NCBI RefSeq assembly: GCF_020539505.1
Contig: NZ_JACDXW010000004.1
Location: 124,001 to 188,000, forward strand
Reading direction: 5' to 3'
Source of the DNA: Mesopusillimonas faecipullorum
Lineage (GTDB): Bacteria > Pseudomonadota > Gammaproteobacteria > Burkholderiales > Burkholderiaceae_B
DNA: 64,000 nucleotides
Positions 43,795 through 54,656 of this stretch are shown piece after piece. A model generated the notes under the pieces. The model saw only the letters and a list, made by a program, of their open reading frames with translations, did no database searches and was not told the origin of the DNA. The translations under genes were made by a program, and so were the position numbers. How positions within the stretch are numbered: the first letter of the stretch is position 1; each line of letters begins with the position of its first letter.

Positions 43795-44616
43795 ATGGCG
43801 AAGTGGGATATGTTTGTGGGTCTGCCTTCACATATCTTGCTAGTGGGTGCTGATCATGATTTCAAGTCATTGGCAGCAGCTTTGCAAGAGCGAGGTTTGA
43901 GCCTGAGCAAAAGCGAGCTCGGTGCCGAGGGCTACGAACGTGCCCTAACGTCGCAACCTGATTTGATACTCGCGACGCAAGACTTGCCTGGCATGGACGG
44001 CTTGAGCCTTCTGCGCTTGCTGAAATCCAGCCCATTGACACTAGGGATCCCCGTGATATTGCTCACGAGTAATCAAGCCAGCGTCATGGAGCGTTTGGCG
44101 GGTTTTCGAGAGGGTGCGGTGGATGTTGTGCATCAACCCTTCTTTCTGGAAGAGGTGTTGGCCAGGATAGCGGTGCAGCTGGGCTGGCTGAAGCGGATCA
44201 GACAAGTGCGGGCCGAAGGTCTTGAGGTTGTGGAAACCGAGCAACAACGCACATGGACGCAGCAGGAAGTACTGGTGCGTGCCGTTCAGAAGCATATTGC
44301 GGGTAATCTATCGGTATTGTGTTCCTCAACAGAGTTAGCCCGCAGGTTCGCGGTTTCAGAGCGGCGGCTGACTGCTGCATTCAAGGCCTGTTTGAATCAG
44401 TCTGTGTTTGCTTATGCGCGTCAAGAGCGCATGAGCAAGGCGCAATACTTGTTGGCTCATACTGCCTTAAGCATGGATGCCATCTCGACGGCAGTAGGGT
44501 TCTCTAGCGCTGCGAATTTCTCTACGGCGTTTCATGCATACTTCAAGACGACTCCAACTGCCTATCGCAGCGCCGAGCATGGGCGCGCCTGGAAGCAACG
44601 GGATAAACCCGTTTGA
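43795..44616 (+). CDS. AraC-family regulator with degenerate receiver domain
   Basis: A 273-residue two-domain protein. Residues about 12-130 have the CheY-like fold pattern (HILLVGADHDF, PDLILATQDLPGMDGLSLLRLLKSS, IPVILLTSN, DVVHQPFFLEEVLARI). The phospho-acceptor Asp is replaced by Thr (ILATQDLPGMDG), the acidic pair is weakened, and the usual KPF Lys is Gln. Residues about 165-265 are an AraC double helix-turn-helix with LARRFAVSERRLTAAFKACLNQSVFAYARQERM and the signature SMDAISTAVGFSSAANFSTAFHAYFKTTPTAYR. It likely responds to something other than phosphorylation. It lies upstream of a major porin gene on the same strand, a possible target. Confidence 0.85.
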   Translation: MAKWDMFVGLPSHILLVGADHDFKSLAAALQERGLSLSKSELGAEGYERALTSQPDLILATQDLPGMDGLSLLRLLKSSPLTLGIPVILLTSNQASVMERLAGFREGAVDVVHQPFFLEEVLARIAVQLGWLKRIRQVRAEGLEVVETEQQRTWTQQEVLVRAVQKHIAGNLSVLCSSTELARRFAVSERRLTAAFKACLNQSVFAYARQERMSKAQYLLAHTALSMDAISTAVGFSSAANFSTAFHAYFKTTPTAYRSAEHGRAWKQRDKPV

Positions 44617-45071
44617 TCAACCCTGGCAGCAAATTGTTAATAACATGTATCTTGGTGTTATCCCGGTATGGATATTTGCCGGGAGTTTGCTATGGCATAC
44701 CAGGAAAAAATATATTTATAGTTGTTTCTACTTATTGCGTGGAAATATATGAATAGAAACAGAAATTTAATAATTGGGCTTTGGTAGCCAATCGAATCGA
44801 CCTTTATTTCAACGTCGGCAAAGAAAGATTGACGGGGGCCAAAAGAGGGCATGAGGTCGCAAAAAAAGCTTTTTGTTGTTTCAGGGCAACGGAAAACACG
44901 CAAAAATCGTGGGCTGTGTGCGTTGTGCATAGCCACGGGAACAAAAGTTTGGTGGAATAGCTACAACTTTCGCTGCTTCGGATCCTTTCCAAGGGCTTTG
45001 CGAGGTTGAAAAAGGTGGCCTGCTAAGACGGGCTTGCCGGCTCTATCTCAAATCTACGGAGATTTCATATC
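44617..45071 (+). promoter_or_regulatory. 455-bp A+T-rich region upstream of the porin
   Basis: No gene is seen. It holds an 8-bp inverted repeat TGTTTCTA/TAGAAACA (44723-44730 and 44754-44761) about 310 bp before the porin start. A GGAGA ribosome site sits just before the porin ATG. No clear -35/-10 pair was found. The length suits a regulated porin promoter. Confidence 0.45.
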
Positions 45072-46196
45072 ATGAAAAAAAGTTTGCTTGCCGCCGCGTT
45101 GATCGTCGGCTTTGCGGGTGCTGCTCAAGCCCAATCGACTTCCGTCACGCTGTACGGCGTTGTGGACGGTGGCATTGGCTACACGCAGTTCAAAGATGGT
45201 AACGGCAACAAAGGCACGAACACCGGCTTCCTGGACGGCGGTCAGTCCAGCAACCGTTGGGGCCTGCGTGGTTCCGAAGATCTGGGTGGCGGTCTGAGCG
45301 CTATCTTCACGCTGGAAAGCGGTTTCAGCTTGGGCACGGGTCAACAGAGCCAAGGTGGCCGTTTGTTCGGTCGCGAAGCTTTCGTTGGTCTGAAATCTTC
45401 CGAGTGGGGTCAACTGACCTTCGGTCGTCAAGGCACCATTGGTCACCAGTGGCTGTCGGGCATTGTTAGCCCCTTCGGCAACAACTTCGGTCAAGCTCGT
45501 GCATCGGGTGCTTTCAGCGCCGCCGAAGCTCGCTACGACAACCAAGTTCAATACCAAACGCCTAGCTTCTCCGGCTTCCAGTTTGGCGTTGGCTACTCCT
45601 TCAACACCAGCGGCAACCAAGCGTTCAAGCAAGCTGGTCAAGGTGAACCCAACACGCGCGCCTGGACTACCGGTCTGCGCTACGTCAGCGGCCCCGTTGC
45701 TGCCATCCTGGCATACGACCAAGTTAAAGATCGCTCCAACGTGGGCGGCACTGGCCTGACGGTCAAGTCCTGGAGCTTGGCTGGTAGCTACAACTTCGAC
45801 GTTGCCACCCTGCACCTGGGTGTTGGCCGCATCGAAAACGGCTGGCTCGACACCAACAGCTTCCTGAACGGCAACGGCAAGGGCGGTCCCGCTCCTATCG
45901 CTCGCTGGAATGACCAGTTCCGTGCTTACACCTACACGGTTGGCCTGAGCGCCCCTCTGGGTGAGCGCAACAAGATCATGGGCTCCTGGAGCATGGTTGA
46001 TCCCACCAAGAAGGGTCTGGCTTACGCCGGCGCCGCTACCAAGCTGAAGTCGCAACACATCTTCGGCCTGGGCTTCACGCACGACCTGTCCAAGCGTACC
46101 AACCTGTACGTGATGGGTTCCTACGTCGACGATCTGGCTCTGCAACCTGGCGCCAAGTCCTACACCGTCGGCGCTGGCGTTCGTCACCGCTTCTAA
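45072..46196 (+). CDS. outer-membrane porin (Gram-negative general porin family)
   Basis: A 374-residue trimeric-porin-type protein. The signal peptide MKKSLLAAALIVGFAGAAQA is followed by the typical first strand SVTLYGVVDGGIGYTQF. Next comes SSNRWGLRGSEDLGGGLSAIFTLESGF and the porin motif RLFGREAFVGLKSSEWGQLTFGRQG. The C-terminus VGAGVRHRF ends in Phe, as needed for outer-membrane insertion. Length and order match the main porins of Bordetella and relatives. The codon bias is strong, suggesting high expression. A long regulated upstream region and a strong terminator make it a single-gene unit before nuo. Confidence 0.95.
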   Translation: MKKSLLAAALIVGFAGAAQAQSTSVTLYGVVDGGIGYTQFKDGNGNKGTNTGFLDGGQSSNRWGLRGSEDLGGGLSAIFTLESGFSLGTGQQSQGGRLFGREAFVGLKSSEWGQLTFGRQGTIGHQWLSGIVSPFGNNFGQARASGAFSAAEARYDNQVQYQTPSFSGFQFGVGYSFNTSGNQAFKQAGQGEPNTRAWTTGLRYVSGPVAAILAYDQVKDRSNVGGTGLTVKSWSLAGSYNFDVATLHLGVGRIENGWLDTNSFLNGNGKGGPAPIARWNDQFRAYTYTVGLSAPLGERNKIMGSWSMVDPTKKGLAYAGAATKLKSQHIFGLGFTHDLSKRTNLYVMGSYVDDLALQPGAKSYTVGAGVRHRF

Positions 46197-46297
46197 TATC
46201 GGCATCGTTCCCACCCGGAAACCTCTCTGGGTGTGAGCGAATTTCGTTGGTTCGCCTGGTCGGGCGAGCCATCTGTAGATACGAAATGCTGGTATTG

Positions 46298-46326
46298 AAA
46301 AAGCCATCCTGCGGGATGGCTTTTTC
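46298..46326 (+). terminator. intrinsic terminator after the porin gene
   Basis: AAAAAGCCATCC (46298-46309) pairs with GGATGGCTTTTT (46314-46325), loop TGCG, then T/C-rich sequence. Confidence 0.92.
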
Positions 46327-46414
46327 TTTGTGGCCTAAGAGCCGCGATATGTTGCAATGCTGGCGTATAATTCTGGCGGCGTGAGGGTTTGCCCGTATGT
46401 GGCGGCCCGTAAAA

Positions 46415-46423
46415 TGCTACAAT
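46415..46423 (+). promoter_or_regulatory. candidate nuo operon promoter (extended -10)
   Basis: TGCTACAAT (46415-46423) is an extended -10 element 31 bp before the nuoA ATG, without a good -35. A separate TATAAT at 46366-46371 could be a second start. Confidence 0.45.
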
Positions 46424-46454
46424 CCTACAGTTTCTTTACCGTTGGGCATTTGGC

Positions 46455-46814
46455 ATGAATCTGCAACAGTACTTCCCCGTTTTGCTGTTCATCGTGGTCG
46501 CTGTCGTCATTGGTTTTGTGCTGCTTGCCGCTGGGCGCGTGCTGGGCCCCAACCGGCCTGACGAGCAAAAGCTTTCACCGTACGAATGCGGTTTCGAGGC
46601 CTTTGACGATTCCCGTATGAAGTTCGATGTGCGCTACTACTTGGTCGCCATCTTGTTCATTCTGTTCGATCTCGAAATTGCTTTCCTGTTCCCGTGGGCC
46701 ATCGCCAATGACTCCGTTGGTTTGGTCGGTTTCTGGACTGTTATGGTGTTCCTGGCGGTTCTTGCGGCAGGGTTTTTGTACGAATGGAAGAAGGGCGCGC
46801 TCGACTGGGAGTAG
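46455..46814 (+). CDS. nuoA: NADH-quinone oxidoreductase subunit A
   Basis: A 119-residue membrane subunit of complex I with three helices. The conserved loop [41 protein letters not shown] holds the Cys and acidic residues that sit at the quinone-site entrance. It is first of the 14 nuo genes; a 105-bp gap separates it from nuoB, the longest in the operon. Its start lies 31 bp after an extended -10 element. Confidence 0.97.
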   Translation: MNLQQYFPVLLFIVVAVVIGFVLLAAGRVLGPNRPDEQKLSPYECGFEAFDDSRMKFDVRYYLVAILFILFDLEIAFLFPWAIANDSVGLVGFWTVMVFLAVLAAGFLYEWKKGALDWE

Positions 46815-46919
46815 CTCCCGCAGTTTCCCTTTCACTCATTGGCGCCTGCGTAAGCGCAGAACGCCTGGCGGTCCGTATGCCTCATGCTGCGGATTCCCGG
46901 AAGGCTATAAGGCAATATC

Positions 46920-47396
46920 ATGGCGATTGACGGCATTCTTAAAGAAGGCTTCATTACTACCAGTGCGGATAAATTCCTGAACTGGGCCAAGACGGGCTCT
47001 CTTTGGCCCATGACGTTTGGGCTGGCCTGTTGTGCGGTCGAGATGATGCATGCCGGTGCGGCACGCTACGATCTCGACCAGTTTGGAATTATTTTTCGCC
47101 CAAGCCCTCGCCAGTCCGATCTGATGATCGTGGCGGGTACCTTGTGCAACAAGATGGCGCCCGCTCTGCGCAAGGTTTACGACCAAATGGCCGAGCCGCG
47201 TTGGGTGCTGTCCATGGGCTCCTGTGCAAACGGGGGTGGCTATTACCATTACTCCTATTCGGTCGTGCGTGGTTGTGATCGCATTGTGCCGGTAGACGTC
47301 TATGTACCGGGCTGTCCGCCCACCGCCGAAGCCTTGGTGTACGGTCTGCTGCAAATGCAGAACAAGATCCGTCTTACCAATACTATTGCGCGATAG
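46920..47396 (+). CDS. nuoB: NADH-quinone oxidoreductase subunit B
   Basis: A 158-residue peripheral-arm subunit carrying iron-sulfur cluster N2, the last electron donor to ubiquinone. The ligands are visible in [11 protein letters not shown] (tandem Cys), [18 protein letters not shown] and [18 protein letters not shown]. Its length is normal for Burkholderiales. The ribosome site AAGG precedes the ATG. Confidence 0.98.
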   Translation: MAIDGILKEGFITTSADKFLNWAKTGSLWPMTFGLACCAVEMMHAGAARYDLDQFGIIFRPSPRQSDLMIVAGTLCNKMAPALRKVYDQMAEPRWVLSMGSCANGGGYYHYSYSVVRGCDRIVPVDVYVPGCPPTAEALVYGLLQMQNKIRLTNTIAR

Positions 47397-47444
47397 GCGG
47401 GTGCGCAACATGCTTTTCCTTACTCCGACCCTGGGGCGTGCATC

Positions 47445-48068
47445 ATGACCCAAACCCAGACGCGGCTTGACAGCCTCGCTTCCCAACTTCAGACCCAGTT
47501 CGGCGAGCAGGTGCTGCTTACCGAGGCCTTGGGTGAGCTCACCCTAGAAGTGCCCGTGAGTCGCTGGCTTGAAGCCTGTACGGCCTTGCGTGATTCGCCC
47601 GAGTTGTCGTTCGAGCAATGCCTGGATCTATGTGGCGTCGATTACCTGGCCTGGGGACAGCCCCTGCGTCAGAATCTACCATCTCCGTTTCCGCATCGTT
47701 TTGCCGTCGTCATTCATTTGATGTCGGTGCGCCATAACTGGCGCTTGCGCGTACGAACCTGGGTAGAAAGCGAAGATTTTCCTGTTCTGCCTTCGCTGCT
47801 TGACGTTTGGCCGTCCGTTAATTGGTTCGAGCGCGAAGCCTTCGATATGTATGGCATCGTCTTCGAAGGTCACCCAGACCTGCGCCGTATTCTCACTGAC
47901 TACGGTTTCATCGGCTACCCCTTCCGCAAAGATTTTCCGCTCTCCGGTAACGTCGAGATGCGTTTTGATCCCGAGCAGAAGCGTGTTGTCTATCAGGCTG
48001 TCACCATCGAGCCTCGCGAAATTACGCCGCGCATCGTGCGTGAAGAAGGTTACGGAACAGGGCGTTAG
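47445..48068 (+). CDS. nuoC: NADH-quinone oxidoreductase subunit C
   Basis: A 207-residue 30-kDa subunit. The family signature is seen in [47 protein letters not shown], near residues 125-170. It stabilises NuoD in the hydrophilic arm. In E. coli C and D are fused; here they are separate, with nuoD starting 3 bp after the stop. Confidence 0.97.
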   Translation: MTQTQTRLDSLASQLQTQFGEQVLLTEALGELTLEVPVSRWLEACTALRDSPELSFEQCLDLCGVDYLAWGQPLRQNLPSPFPHRFAVVIHLMSVRHNWRLRVRTWVESEDFPVLPSLLDVWPSVNWFEREAFDMYGIVFEGHPDLRRILTDYGFIGYPFRKDFPLSGNVEMRFDPEQKRVVYQAVTIEPREITPRIVREEGYGTGR

Positions 48069-48071
48069 ACC

Positions 48072-49328
48072 ATGGCAGAAATCAAGAACTACACCCTCAA
48101 CTTCGGTCCCCAACACCCAGCCGCCCACGGCGTGCTGCGTTTGGTCCTAGAACTCGACGGCGAAGTCATTCAGCGCGCCGACCCGCATATCGGGCTGTTG
48201 CATCGCGGCACCGAAAAGCTTGCCGAGCATAAAACCTTCTTGCAGGCTCTGCCTTACATGGATCGTCTGGACTATGTCTCGATGATGTGTAACGAGCACG
48301 CCTATGTCATGGCGGTCGAGAAGCTGCTGGGCCTGGAAGTCCCCCTGCGTGCGCAGTATATCCGTGTCATGTTCGACGAAATCACGCGGATTCTGAACCA
48401 CCTGATGTCCATAGGTTCGCATGCCCTCGACGTAGGCGCCATGGCAGTGTTTCTGTATGCCTTCCGTGAACGCGAAGACTTGATGGACTGCTACGAGGCG
48501 GTTTCGGGCGCGCGTTTGCACGCAGCGTACTACCGTCCGGGTGGCGTTTATCGCGACCTGCCAGACACCATGCCGCAGTACGGCCAGTCCAGCCAATATC
48601 GTGGCGCAAAAGAAGTGCGCGCCATGAACGATGCGCGCTCCGGTTCGCTGCTGGATTTCATCGAAGACTTCACCAATCGTTTTCCTAAGTGCGTCGACGA
48701 ATACGAAACCCTGCTCACGGATAACCGTATCTGGAAACAGCGACTGGTAGGGGTAGGCGTGGTCGATCCCGATCGCGCCAAGGCTTTGGGCTTTACCGGC
48801 CCGATGCTGAGAGGTTCCGGCGTGGCCTGGGATTTGCGCAAAATGCAGCCCTACGAGGTATACGATCGCGTCGACTTCGATATCCCTGTCGGCAAAGAGG
48901 GTGATTGCTACGACCGCTACTTGGTGCGTATCGCCGAAATGCGCGAAAGCAACCGTATCATCCGTCAGTGCGTGGAGTGGCTGCGTAATAATCCCGGCCC
49001 TGTCATCGTTGATAACCACAAGGTTGCGCCGCCTCAACGTGAACGTATGAAGCTGGGCATGGAAGAACTCATCCACCACTTCAAACTGTTCAGCGAAGGC
49101 ATGCACGTGCCGACCGGTGAGGCCTACGCGGCAGTTGAACATCCCAAGGGTGAATTCGGCATTTACATGATTTCCGACGGTGCCAACAAGCCTTACCGCG
49201 TCAAGATTCGCGCTCCAGGCTTTGCTCATCTGCAGTCGCTCGACGAATTGTCTCGTGGCCACATGATTGCCGACGCCGTCACCATCATAGGCACGTTGGA
49301 TATCGTGTTTGGCGAAATCGACCGCTAG
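48072..49328 (+). CDS. nuoD: NADH-quinone oxidoreductase subunit D
   Basis: A 418-residue 49-kDa subunit that forms the quinone-binding pocket with NuoB. It begins [25 protein letters not shown], including the quinone-contact His. It carries the 49-kDa signature around [36 protein letters not shown] and ends [30 protein letters not shown]. It has no gaps relative to the family. The antisense strand carries a long open frame that is only a shadow. Confidence 0.98.
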   Translation: MAEIKNYTLNFGPQHPAAHGVLRLVLELDGEVIQRADPHIGLLHRGTEKLAEHKTFLQALPYMDRLDYVSMMCNEHAYVMAVEKLLGLEVPLRAQYIRVMFDEITRILNHLMSIGSHALDVGAMAVFLYAFREREDLMDCYEAVSGARLHAAYYRPGGVYRDLPDTMPQYGQSSQYRGAKEVRAMNDARSGSLLDFIEDFTNRFPKCVDEYETLLTDNRIWKQRLVGVGVVDPDRAKALGFTGPMLRGSGVAWDLRKMQPYEVYDRVDFDIPVGKEGDCYDRYLVRIAEMRESNRIIRQCVEWLRNNPGPVIVDNHKVAPPQRERMKLGMEELIHHFKLFSEGMHVPTGEAYAAVEHPKGEFGIYMISDGANKPYRVKIRAPGFAHLQSLDELSRGHMIADAVTIIGTLDIVFGEIDR

Positions 49329-49363
49329 ACGGATATCTACACAAGCTACTATCGGACCAAACT

Positions 49364-49858
49364 ATGCTGCTTTCCGAACAAGCGTATCGCAAGATAGAGC
49401 GGGAACTCGCCAAGTTCCCGGATGACCAGAGGCAGTCCGCGATCATGGCTGCACTGGCCATTGCGCAGGAAGAAAAAGGGTGGGTGTCCACCGAAGTCAT
49501 CGAAGACGTGGCCGGCTACATTGGTGTGCCGCCCATCGCGGTGCAAGAGGTCGCCACCTTCTACAACATGTTCGACACACGGGCTGTGGGGCGCTTCAAG
49601 ATCAGCGTTTGCACAAATCTGCCCTGTGCTTTGCGTGATGGCGTCAAAACCGCCGATCACCTCAAAAACAGGCTGGGTATCGGTTTTCGTGAAACCACGC
49701 CTGACGGCCTGTTTTCGCTGGTCGAGGGTGAATGCATGGGGGCTTGCGGAGACTCGCCGGTGTTGTTGGTCAACAACCAGCACATGTGCGTGCGCATGCA
49801 GCCCGAGCGCATAGACGCCATGCTCGATGAACTGCGTCAGCACGGAGAATCCGCATGA
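49364..49858 (+). CDS. nuoE: NADH-quinone oxidoreductase subunit E
   Basis: A 164-residue 24-kDa subunit with 2Fe-2S cluster N1a. The thioredoxin-like domain has the four ligands in VCTNLPC and [12 protein letters not shown]. The helical N-terminal part includes [30 protein letters not shown]. It works with NuoF in the NADH-oxidising module. Its stop overlaps the nuoF start. Confidence 0.97.
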   Translation: MLLSEQAYRKIERELAKFPDDQRQSAIMAALAIAQEEKGWVSTEVIEDVAGYIGVPPIAVQEVATFYNMFDTRAVGRFKISVCTNLPCALRDGVKTADHLKNRLGIGFRETTPDGLFSLVEGECMGACGDSPVLLVNNQHMCVRMQPERIDAMLDELRQHGESA

Positions 49859-51219
49859 ATACGGCAAGCTTGTTGAACCGGTTTTCCCAGGGCCTGGAGC
49901 CCGTGCCTGGTGGTGATGCATCGCGCAGCATGGTCTTGCATGGCCGTCATATCGAACCCCAGATCATGGCGGGTGTAAACGGCGAAAACTGGCGTCTTCA
50001 GGATTACGTTGCGCGTGGCGGCTACGAAGCCTTGCGCAAGGTCGTAACCACGATGAAGCCCGAAGACGTCATTGCCGAAGTCAAGGCTTCGGCTTTGCGC
50101 GGTCGCGGGGGTGCGGGTTTCCCCACCGGCCTGAAATGGAGCTTCATGCCGCGCGGCTTGCCAGGCCAGAAGTACTTGGTCTGCAACTCTGACGAGGGCG
50201 AGCCTGGTACTTTCAAAGATCGTGACATCTTGCGTTTTAATCCGCACATTGTCATCGAAGGCATGGCGATTGCAGCCTACGCCATGGGTATTACCGTGGG
50301 CTACAACTACATCCACGGTGAAATCTTCGAGGTCTATGACCGTTTCGAAGAAGCACTCGAAGAGGCGCGTCAAGCGGGCTTTTTGGGCGATGGCATCATG
50401 GGTTCGGCATTCGACTTCCAGTTGCATGCTTTTCACGGTTATGGCGCTTATATCTGCGGCGAAGAAACGGCTTTGCTGGAATCGTTGGAAGGCAAGAAAG
50501 GCCAGCCCCGATTCAAACCTCCTTTTCCCGCTAGCTTTGGCTTGTACGGCAAGCCCACCACCATCAATAACACCGAGACTTTTGCCGCGGTGCCCTGGAT
50601 CATTCGTAACGGCGGTCCCGCTTACCTAGAGGTTGGCCTGCCCAACAATGGTGGCACGAAGCTGTTTTCGATCTCGGGTGACGTCGAGTTGCCCGGCAAC
50701 TACGAAATCCCGCTGGGCACGCCGTTCTCCAAATTGCTGGAACTGGCCGGTGGCGTCAAGGGTGGTCGCAAACTCAAGGCAGTGATTCCAGGCGGCTCCA
50801 GTGCCCCGGTCCTGCCCGGCGACATCATGATGCAGTGCACGATGGATTACGACAGTATTTCCAAAGCCGGCTCCATGTTGGGTTCCGGGGCGGTCATCGT
50901 CATGGACGAAACGCGTTGCATGGTCAAGTCGCTGCTGCGTTTGTCGTATTTCTATTTCGAAGAAAGCTGCGGTCAGTGCACACCGTGCCGAGAAGGCACG
51001 GGCTGGTTGTATCGCATGGTTCACCGCATCGAGAACGGCCAAGGTCGTCTCGAAGATCTGGACGTGCTGGACTCGGTTGCATCGAACATCATGGGGCGTA
51101 CGATTTGCGCGCTGGGCGATGCGGCTGCCATGCCGGTACGTAGTTTCATCAAGCATTTCCGCGACGAGTTCGCACACCACATCGAGCATAAAAGCTGCGT
51201 GGTGCCCACCTATCTGTAG
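49855..51219 (+). CDS. nuoF: NADH-quinone oxidoreductase subunit F
   Basis: A 454-residue 51-kDa subunit that binds NADH, FMN and 4Fe-4S cluster N3. The nucleotide/FMN region shows [33 protein letters not shown] and [18 protein letters not shown]. The cluster ligands are in [15 protein letters not shown] plus a later Cys in [14 protein letters not shown]. Translation is coupled to nuoE by a 4-bp overlap. Confidence 0.98.
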   Translation: MNTASLLNRFSQGLEPVPGGDASRSMVLHGRHIEPQIMAGVNGENWRLQDYVARGGYEALRKVVTTMKPEDVIAEVKASALRGRGGAGFPTGLKWSFMPRGLPGQKYLVCNSDEGEPGTFKDRDILRFNPHIVIEGMAIAAYAMGITVGYNYIHGEIFEVYDRFEEALEEARQAGFLGDGIMGSAFDFQLHAFHGYGAYICGEETALLESLEGKKGQPRFKPPFPASFGLYGKPTTINNTETFAAVPWIIRNGGPAYLEVGLPNNGGTKLFSISGDVELPGNYEIPLGTPFSKLLELAGGVKGGRKLKAVIPGGSSAPVLPGDIMMQCTMDYDSISKAGSMLGSGAVIVMDETRCMVKSLLRLSYFYFEESCGQCTPCREGTGWLYRMVHRIENGQGRLEDLDVLDSVASNIMGRTICALGDAAAMPVRSFIKHFRDEFAHHIEHKSCVVPTYL

Positions 51220-51234
51220 GCTCAGGACAAGCGC

Positions 51235-53565
51235 ATGGTCGAATTAACCATAGACGGCAAAAAAGTCGAGGTCCCCGAAGGCAGCGTGGTGATGCAGGCT
51301 GCCCATAAGCTGGGCCTGTATGTGCCGCATTTCTGCTATCACAAGAAGCTTTCCATTGCTGCGAACTGCCGCATGTGCCTGGTCGAGGTGGAGAAGGCGC
51401 CCAAGGCCATGCCGGCCTGCGCCACGCCTGTTACCCAGGGCATGGTCGTTCACACCGCATCCGAACGGGCTGTGGCCGCCCAGAAAAGCGTCATGGAGTT
51501 TCTGCTGATCAATCACCCATTGGATTGCCCCGTGTGCGACCAGGGTGGCGAGTGTCAGTTGCAAGATTTGGCGGTAGGCTACGGAGACTCCGAATCCCGC
51601 TACAAAGAAGAAAAGCGGGTCGTGTTCCATAAGCCCATGGGGCCACTGATCTCCGCCGAAGAAATGCAGCGTTGCATTCATTGCACGCGTTGTGTGCGCT
51701 TTGGCCAGGAAATCGGCGGCGTCATGGAATTGGGCATGATCAATCGGGGCGAACATTCCGAGATCACCACCTTTGTTGGCCGTGCGGTTGAGTCTGAACT
51801 CTCCGGCAACATGATAGATATCTGTCCGGTGGGGGCACTTACCTCCAAGCCTTTCCGTTTCGATGCGCGTACTTGGGAACTAGCCCGTCGTCGCAGCGTC
51901 AGCCCGCATGACAGCCTGGGTGCGAATCTGGTCGTGCAGCTCAAAGACGGCAAAGTGCTGCGTGTAGTGCCCTTCGAGAACGAAGCGGTAAACGAATGCT
52001 GGATCAGCGACCGCGATCGTTTTTCCTACACCGGCTTGTACACCGAAGACCGTCTGGCTTCGCCCATGGTGCGTGATGCCAATGGTGCTTGGCGTGAAGC
52101 CTCTTGGGCCGATGCCTTGCAGGCTGTCGCCAAAGGCTTGCAGCAGGCCAGCGAGAAACACGGCGCGCAGCAAATCGGTGCCATAGGCAGCCCCACCGCC
52201 ACGGTTGAAGAGCTGGCTTTGTTGGCTCGCGTGGTGCGAGGCTTGGGCTCCGGCAATGTGGATTTCCGCTTGCGTCAGATCGACCCTAACCTCGAAGATG
52301 CGGTTGCGGGTGTGCCATGGTTGGGCATGGACATTGCACAACTCAATCATCTGGATCGCGTGCTGGTCGTTGGTTCCGCCCTGCGTGCTGAACACCCCTT
52401 GATGGCTCAGCGTCTGCGTCAGGCCTGCAAACGTGGGGCTCAGCTGTCTTTTGTGGGCAGCTTGGCCGAAGATCCCTTGCTTCCTGTCACTGCGCGTTTG
52501 AACGTCGCTCCCGATGCCACGCCAGAAGCCTTGGCTCGCGTGCTCGTGGCCGTGCTTCAGCAGGCGCAGAAACCTGTTCCGGCAGCCTTGGCGCAAGTTC
52601 AGGTTGACGATGCCGCACGTGCTATCGCCAGCAGTCTGTCCAGTGGCAAGAAATCGGCCATTTTCATCGGCAATATGGCGATGGCTTTGCCCGAAGCCAG
52701 TGCCGTTCTGGCCAACGCCCAGGCATTGGCGCGTGAAACCGGCGCAACACTGGGCTTCCTGACCGCCGGCGGCAATACGGTAGGCGGTTATCTTGCGGGT
52801 GCTACGCCCGACCAAGGCAGCCTCAGCGCCGAGCAAATGCTGGCACAAGGTCTGAAAGCCTGCATCGTTTTGCATGCCGAACCCGCGCTTGATTCTGATC
52901 ACGGTCTGCGTGCCGTTCAAACCCTTAAAGCCGCTGAGTTCAGCGTGGCGCTTACGTCGTACTTCTCGGCGGCTGCCGAGTGGGCCGACGTCATGTTGCC
53001 CATTGCGCCTTTCACCGAAACCTCGGGCACGTTTATCAACGCCGAGGGTCGTGCGCAAAGCTTCAAGGGCACGGCCATGCCTTACGGCGATAGCCGTCCC
53101 GCATGGAAAGTATTGCGTGTGCTTGGCAACCTGTTGCAGCTGCAAGGTTTCGACGAAGAAACCTCGGAAGCCGTGCGAGATTCGGTGTTGACGGGGGATG
53201 TGCGTGAGCGCCTTTCCAACGAAGTGCGAGGCGAAGTTCGCGTACCAGCGCGTGTTTCCCAAGGCCTGCAGCGCGTTGGCGATGTTCCCATTTATCGTAG
53301 CGACGCACTGGTGCGTCGCGCCGAGCCATTGCAGCAAACCAATGCCTCTCGCGCACCAAGCGCCGGCATGAACGCCGCTACGTTGGCTGGTCTGTCACTC
53401 GAGCCCGGTGCAAGCGTCAAGGTTCGAGGCGGCGACGGCGAGGTCATACTCGCGGCCCATCTTGATCCCACCGTCCCTGACGGTGCCGTGCGTGTTTCAA
53501 CAGCATTTGCCGAAACCCTCCCGCTGGGCAGCGCGTTCGGGCAGCTTTCGGTGGAGCAAGCCTAA
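51235..53565 (+). CDS. nuoG: NADH-quinone oxidoreductase subunit G
   Basis: A 776-residue 75-kDa subunit. The N-terminal ferredoxin domain has cluster N1b ligands ([15 protein letters not shown] and a later Cys in PACATPV). Cluster N5 is His-Cys3 in [18 protein letters not shown], and N4 is CIHCTRC with the following CPVGALTS. A molybdopterin-oxidoreductase-like domain without cofactor fills the rest. It is shorter than E. coli NuoG (908) but usual for Betaproteobacteria. No ligand set for cluster N7 is evident. Confidence 0.97.
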   Translation: MVELTIDGKKVEVPEGSVVMQAAHKLGLYVPHFCYHKKLSIAANCRMCLVEVEKAPKAMPACATPVTQGMVVHTASERAVAAQKSVMEFLLINHPLDCPVCDQGGECQLQDLAVGYGDSESRYKEEKRVVFHKPMGPLISAEEMQRCIHCTRCVRFGQEIGGVMELGMINRGEHSEITTFVGRAVESELSGNMIDICPVGALTSKPFRFDARTWELARRRSVSPHDSLGANLVVQLKDGKVLRVVPFENEAVNECWISDRDRFSYTGLYTEDRLASPMVRDANGAWREASWADALQAVAKGLQQASEKHGAQQIGAIGSPTATVEELALLARVVRGLGSGNVDFRLRQIDPNLEDAVAGVPWLGMDIAQLNHLDRVLVVGSALRAEHPLMAQRLRQACKRGAQLSFVGSLAEDPLLPVTARLNVAPDATPEALARVLVAVLQQAQKPVPAALAQVQVDDAARAIASSLSSGKKSAIFIGNMAMALPEASAVLANAQALARETGATLGFLTAGGNTVGGYLAGATPDQGSLSAEQMLAQGLKACIVLHAEPALDSDHGLRAVQTLKAAEFSVALTSYFSAAAEWADVMLPIAPFTETSGTFINAEGRAQSFKGTAMPYGDSRPAWKVLRVLGNLLQLQGFDEETSEAVRDSVLTGDVRERLSNEVRGEVRVPARVSQGLQRVGDVPIYRSDALVRRAEPLQQTNASRAPSAGMNAATLAGLSLEPGASVKVRGGDGEVILAAHLDPTVPDGAVRVSTAFAETLPLGSAFGQLSVEQA

Positions 53566-54638
53566 TGGACTGGTTGAATCAACTCCAAGTGTTCGGGGCA
53601 GGGCTGATTGGTGAGACGGCCTGGTATGTGGTCTGGACCATCATCAAGATTATCTGCGTGGCCGTGCCCATCATTTTGTGTGTGGCCTACCTGACATACT
53701 GGGAACGCAAGATGATAGGCTTCATGCACGTGCGGCTCGGTCCCACCCGGGTAGGGCCGCGCGGCTTGCTGCAGCCTTTTGCCGACGTCTTCAAGCTGTT
53801 GACCAAAGAAGTCATCGTGCCCGCCGAGTCCAACAAGGTGCTGTTTGTGGTTGCACCTTTGGTGATTCTGATGCCGGCATTGGCAGCCTGGGCAGTCATG
53901 CCCTTCAGCCCAGAGCTCGTGCTCTCTAACATCAATGCGGGCTTGCTGTACATCATGACGATCACGTCGGTGGGTGTGTATGGCGTCATCATCGCGGGCT
54001 GGGCCTCCAACTCCAAGTATGCTTTGCTGGGCGCCATGCGCGCTTCTGCGCAAGTCATCTCTTACGAGTTGGCAGTGGGCTTTGTGCTTGTTACGGTCTT
54101 GCTGGTGTCGGGGTCACTGAATCTGAGTGAAATCGTACTGGGGCAGGGCAGAGGCTTGTTTGCTTCTTACGGCGTAAGCTTCATGTCCTGGAACTGGCTG
54201 CCGCTGTTGCCGCTGTTCGTTATTTATGTCGTCTCCATCGTAGCCGAAACCGCTCGCCACCCATTCGACGTCGTCGAGGGTGAGTCCGAGATCGTGGCCG
54301 GCCACATGGTTGAGTATTCGGGCTCGGGCTTTACGCTCTTCTTCCTGGCCGAATACATGAACATGATCCTGCTGTCCGCCTTGGCGTCCGTCATGTTTCT
54401 GGGTGGCTGGCTGCCGCCTCTGGACGTGGCACCGTTCACCTGGGTGCCTGGCTGGATTTGGATGTTCATCAAGACTTTCGTAGTGGTCTCGATGTTCATA
54501 TGGTTCCGTGCCACTTTTCCGCGTTACCGCTACGACCAGATCATGCGTCTGGGCTGGAAGGTGTTTATTCCCATCACCGGCGTCTGGCTGGTTCTGGTGG
54601 CGATCTGGATGCAGACGCCCTGGAACATCTGGCACTAA
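53565..54638 (+). CDS. nuoH: NADH-quinone oxidoreductase subunit H
   Basis: A 357-residue membrane subunit that links the quinone site to the proton pumps. Signatures are [38 protein letters not shown] near residue 45 and the acidic loop [26 protein letters not shown] near residue 225. Its ATG overlaps the nuoG stop by one base. Confidence 0.98.
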   Translation: MDWLNQLQVFGAGLIGETAWYVVWTIIKIICVAVPIILCVAYLTYWERKMIGFMHVRLGPTRVGPRGLLQPFADVFKLLTKEVIVPAESNKVLFVVAPLVILMPALAAWAVMPFSPELVLSNINAGLLYIMTITSVGVYGVIIAGWASNSKYALLGAMRASAQVISYELAVGFVLVTVLLVSGSLNLSEIVLGQGRGLFASYGVSFMSWNWLPLLPLFVIYVVSIVAETARHPFDVVEGESEIVAGHMVEYSGSGFTLFFLAEYMNMILLSALASVMFLGGWLPPLDVAPFTWVPGWIWMFIKTFVVVSMFIWFRATFPRYRYDQIMRLGWKVFIPITGVWLVLVAIWMQTPWNIWH

Positions 54639-54656
54639 GCGTCATAGGGGCAAGAT

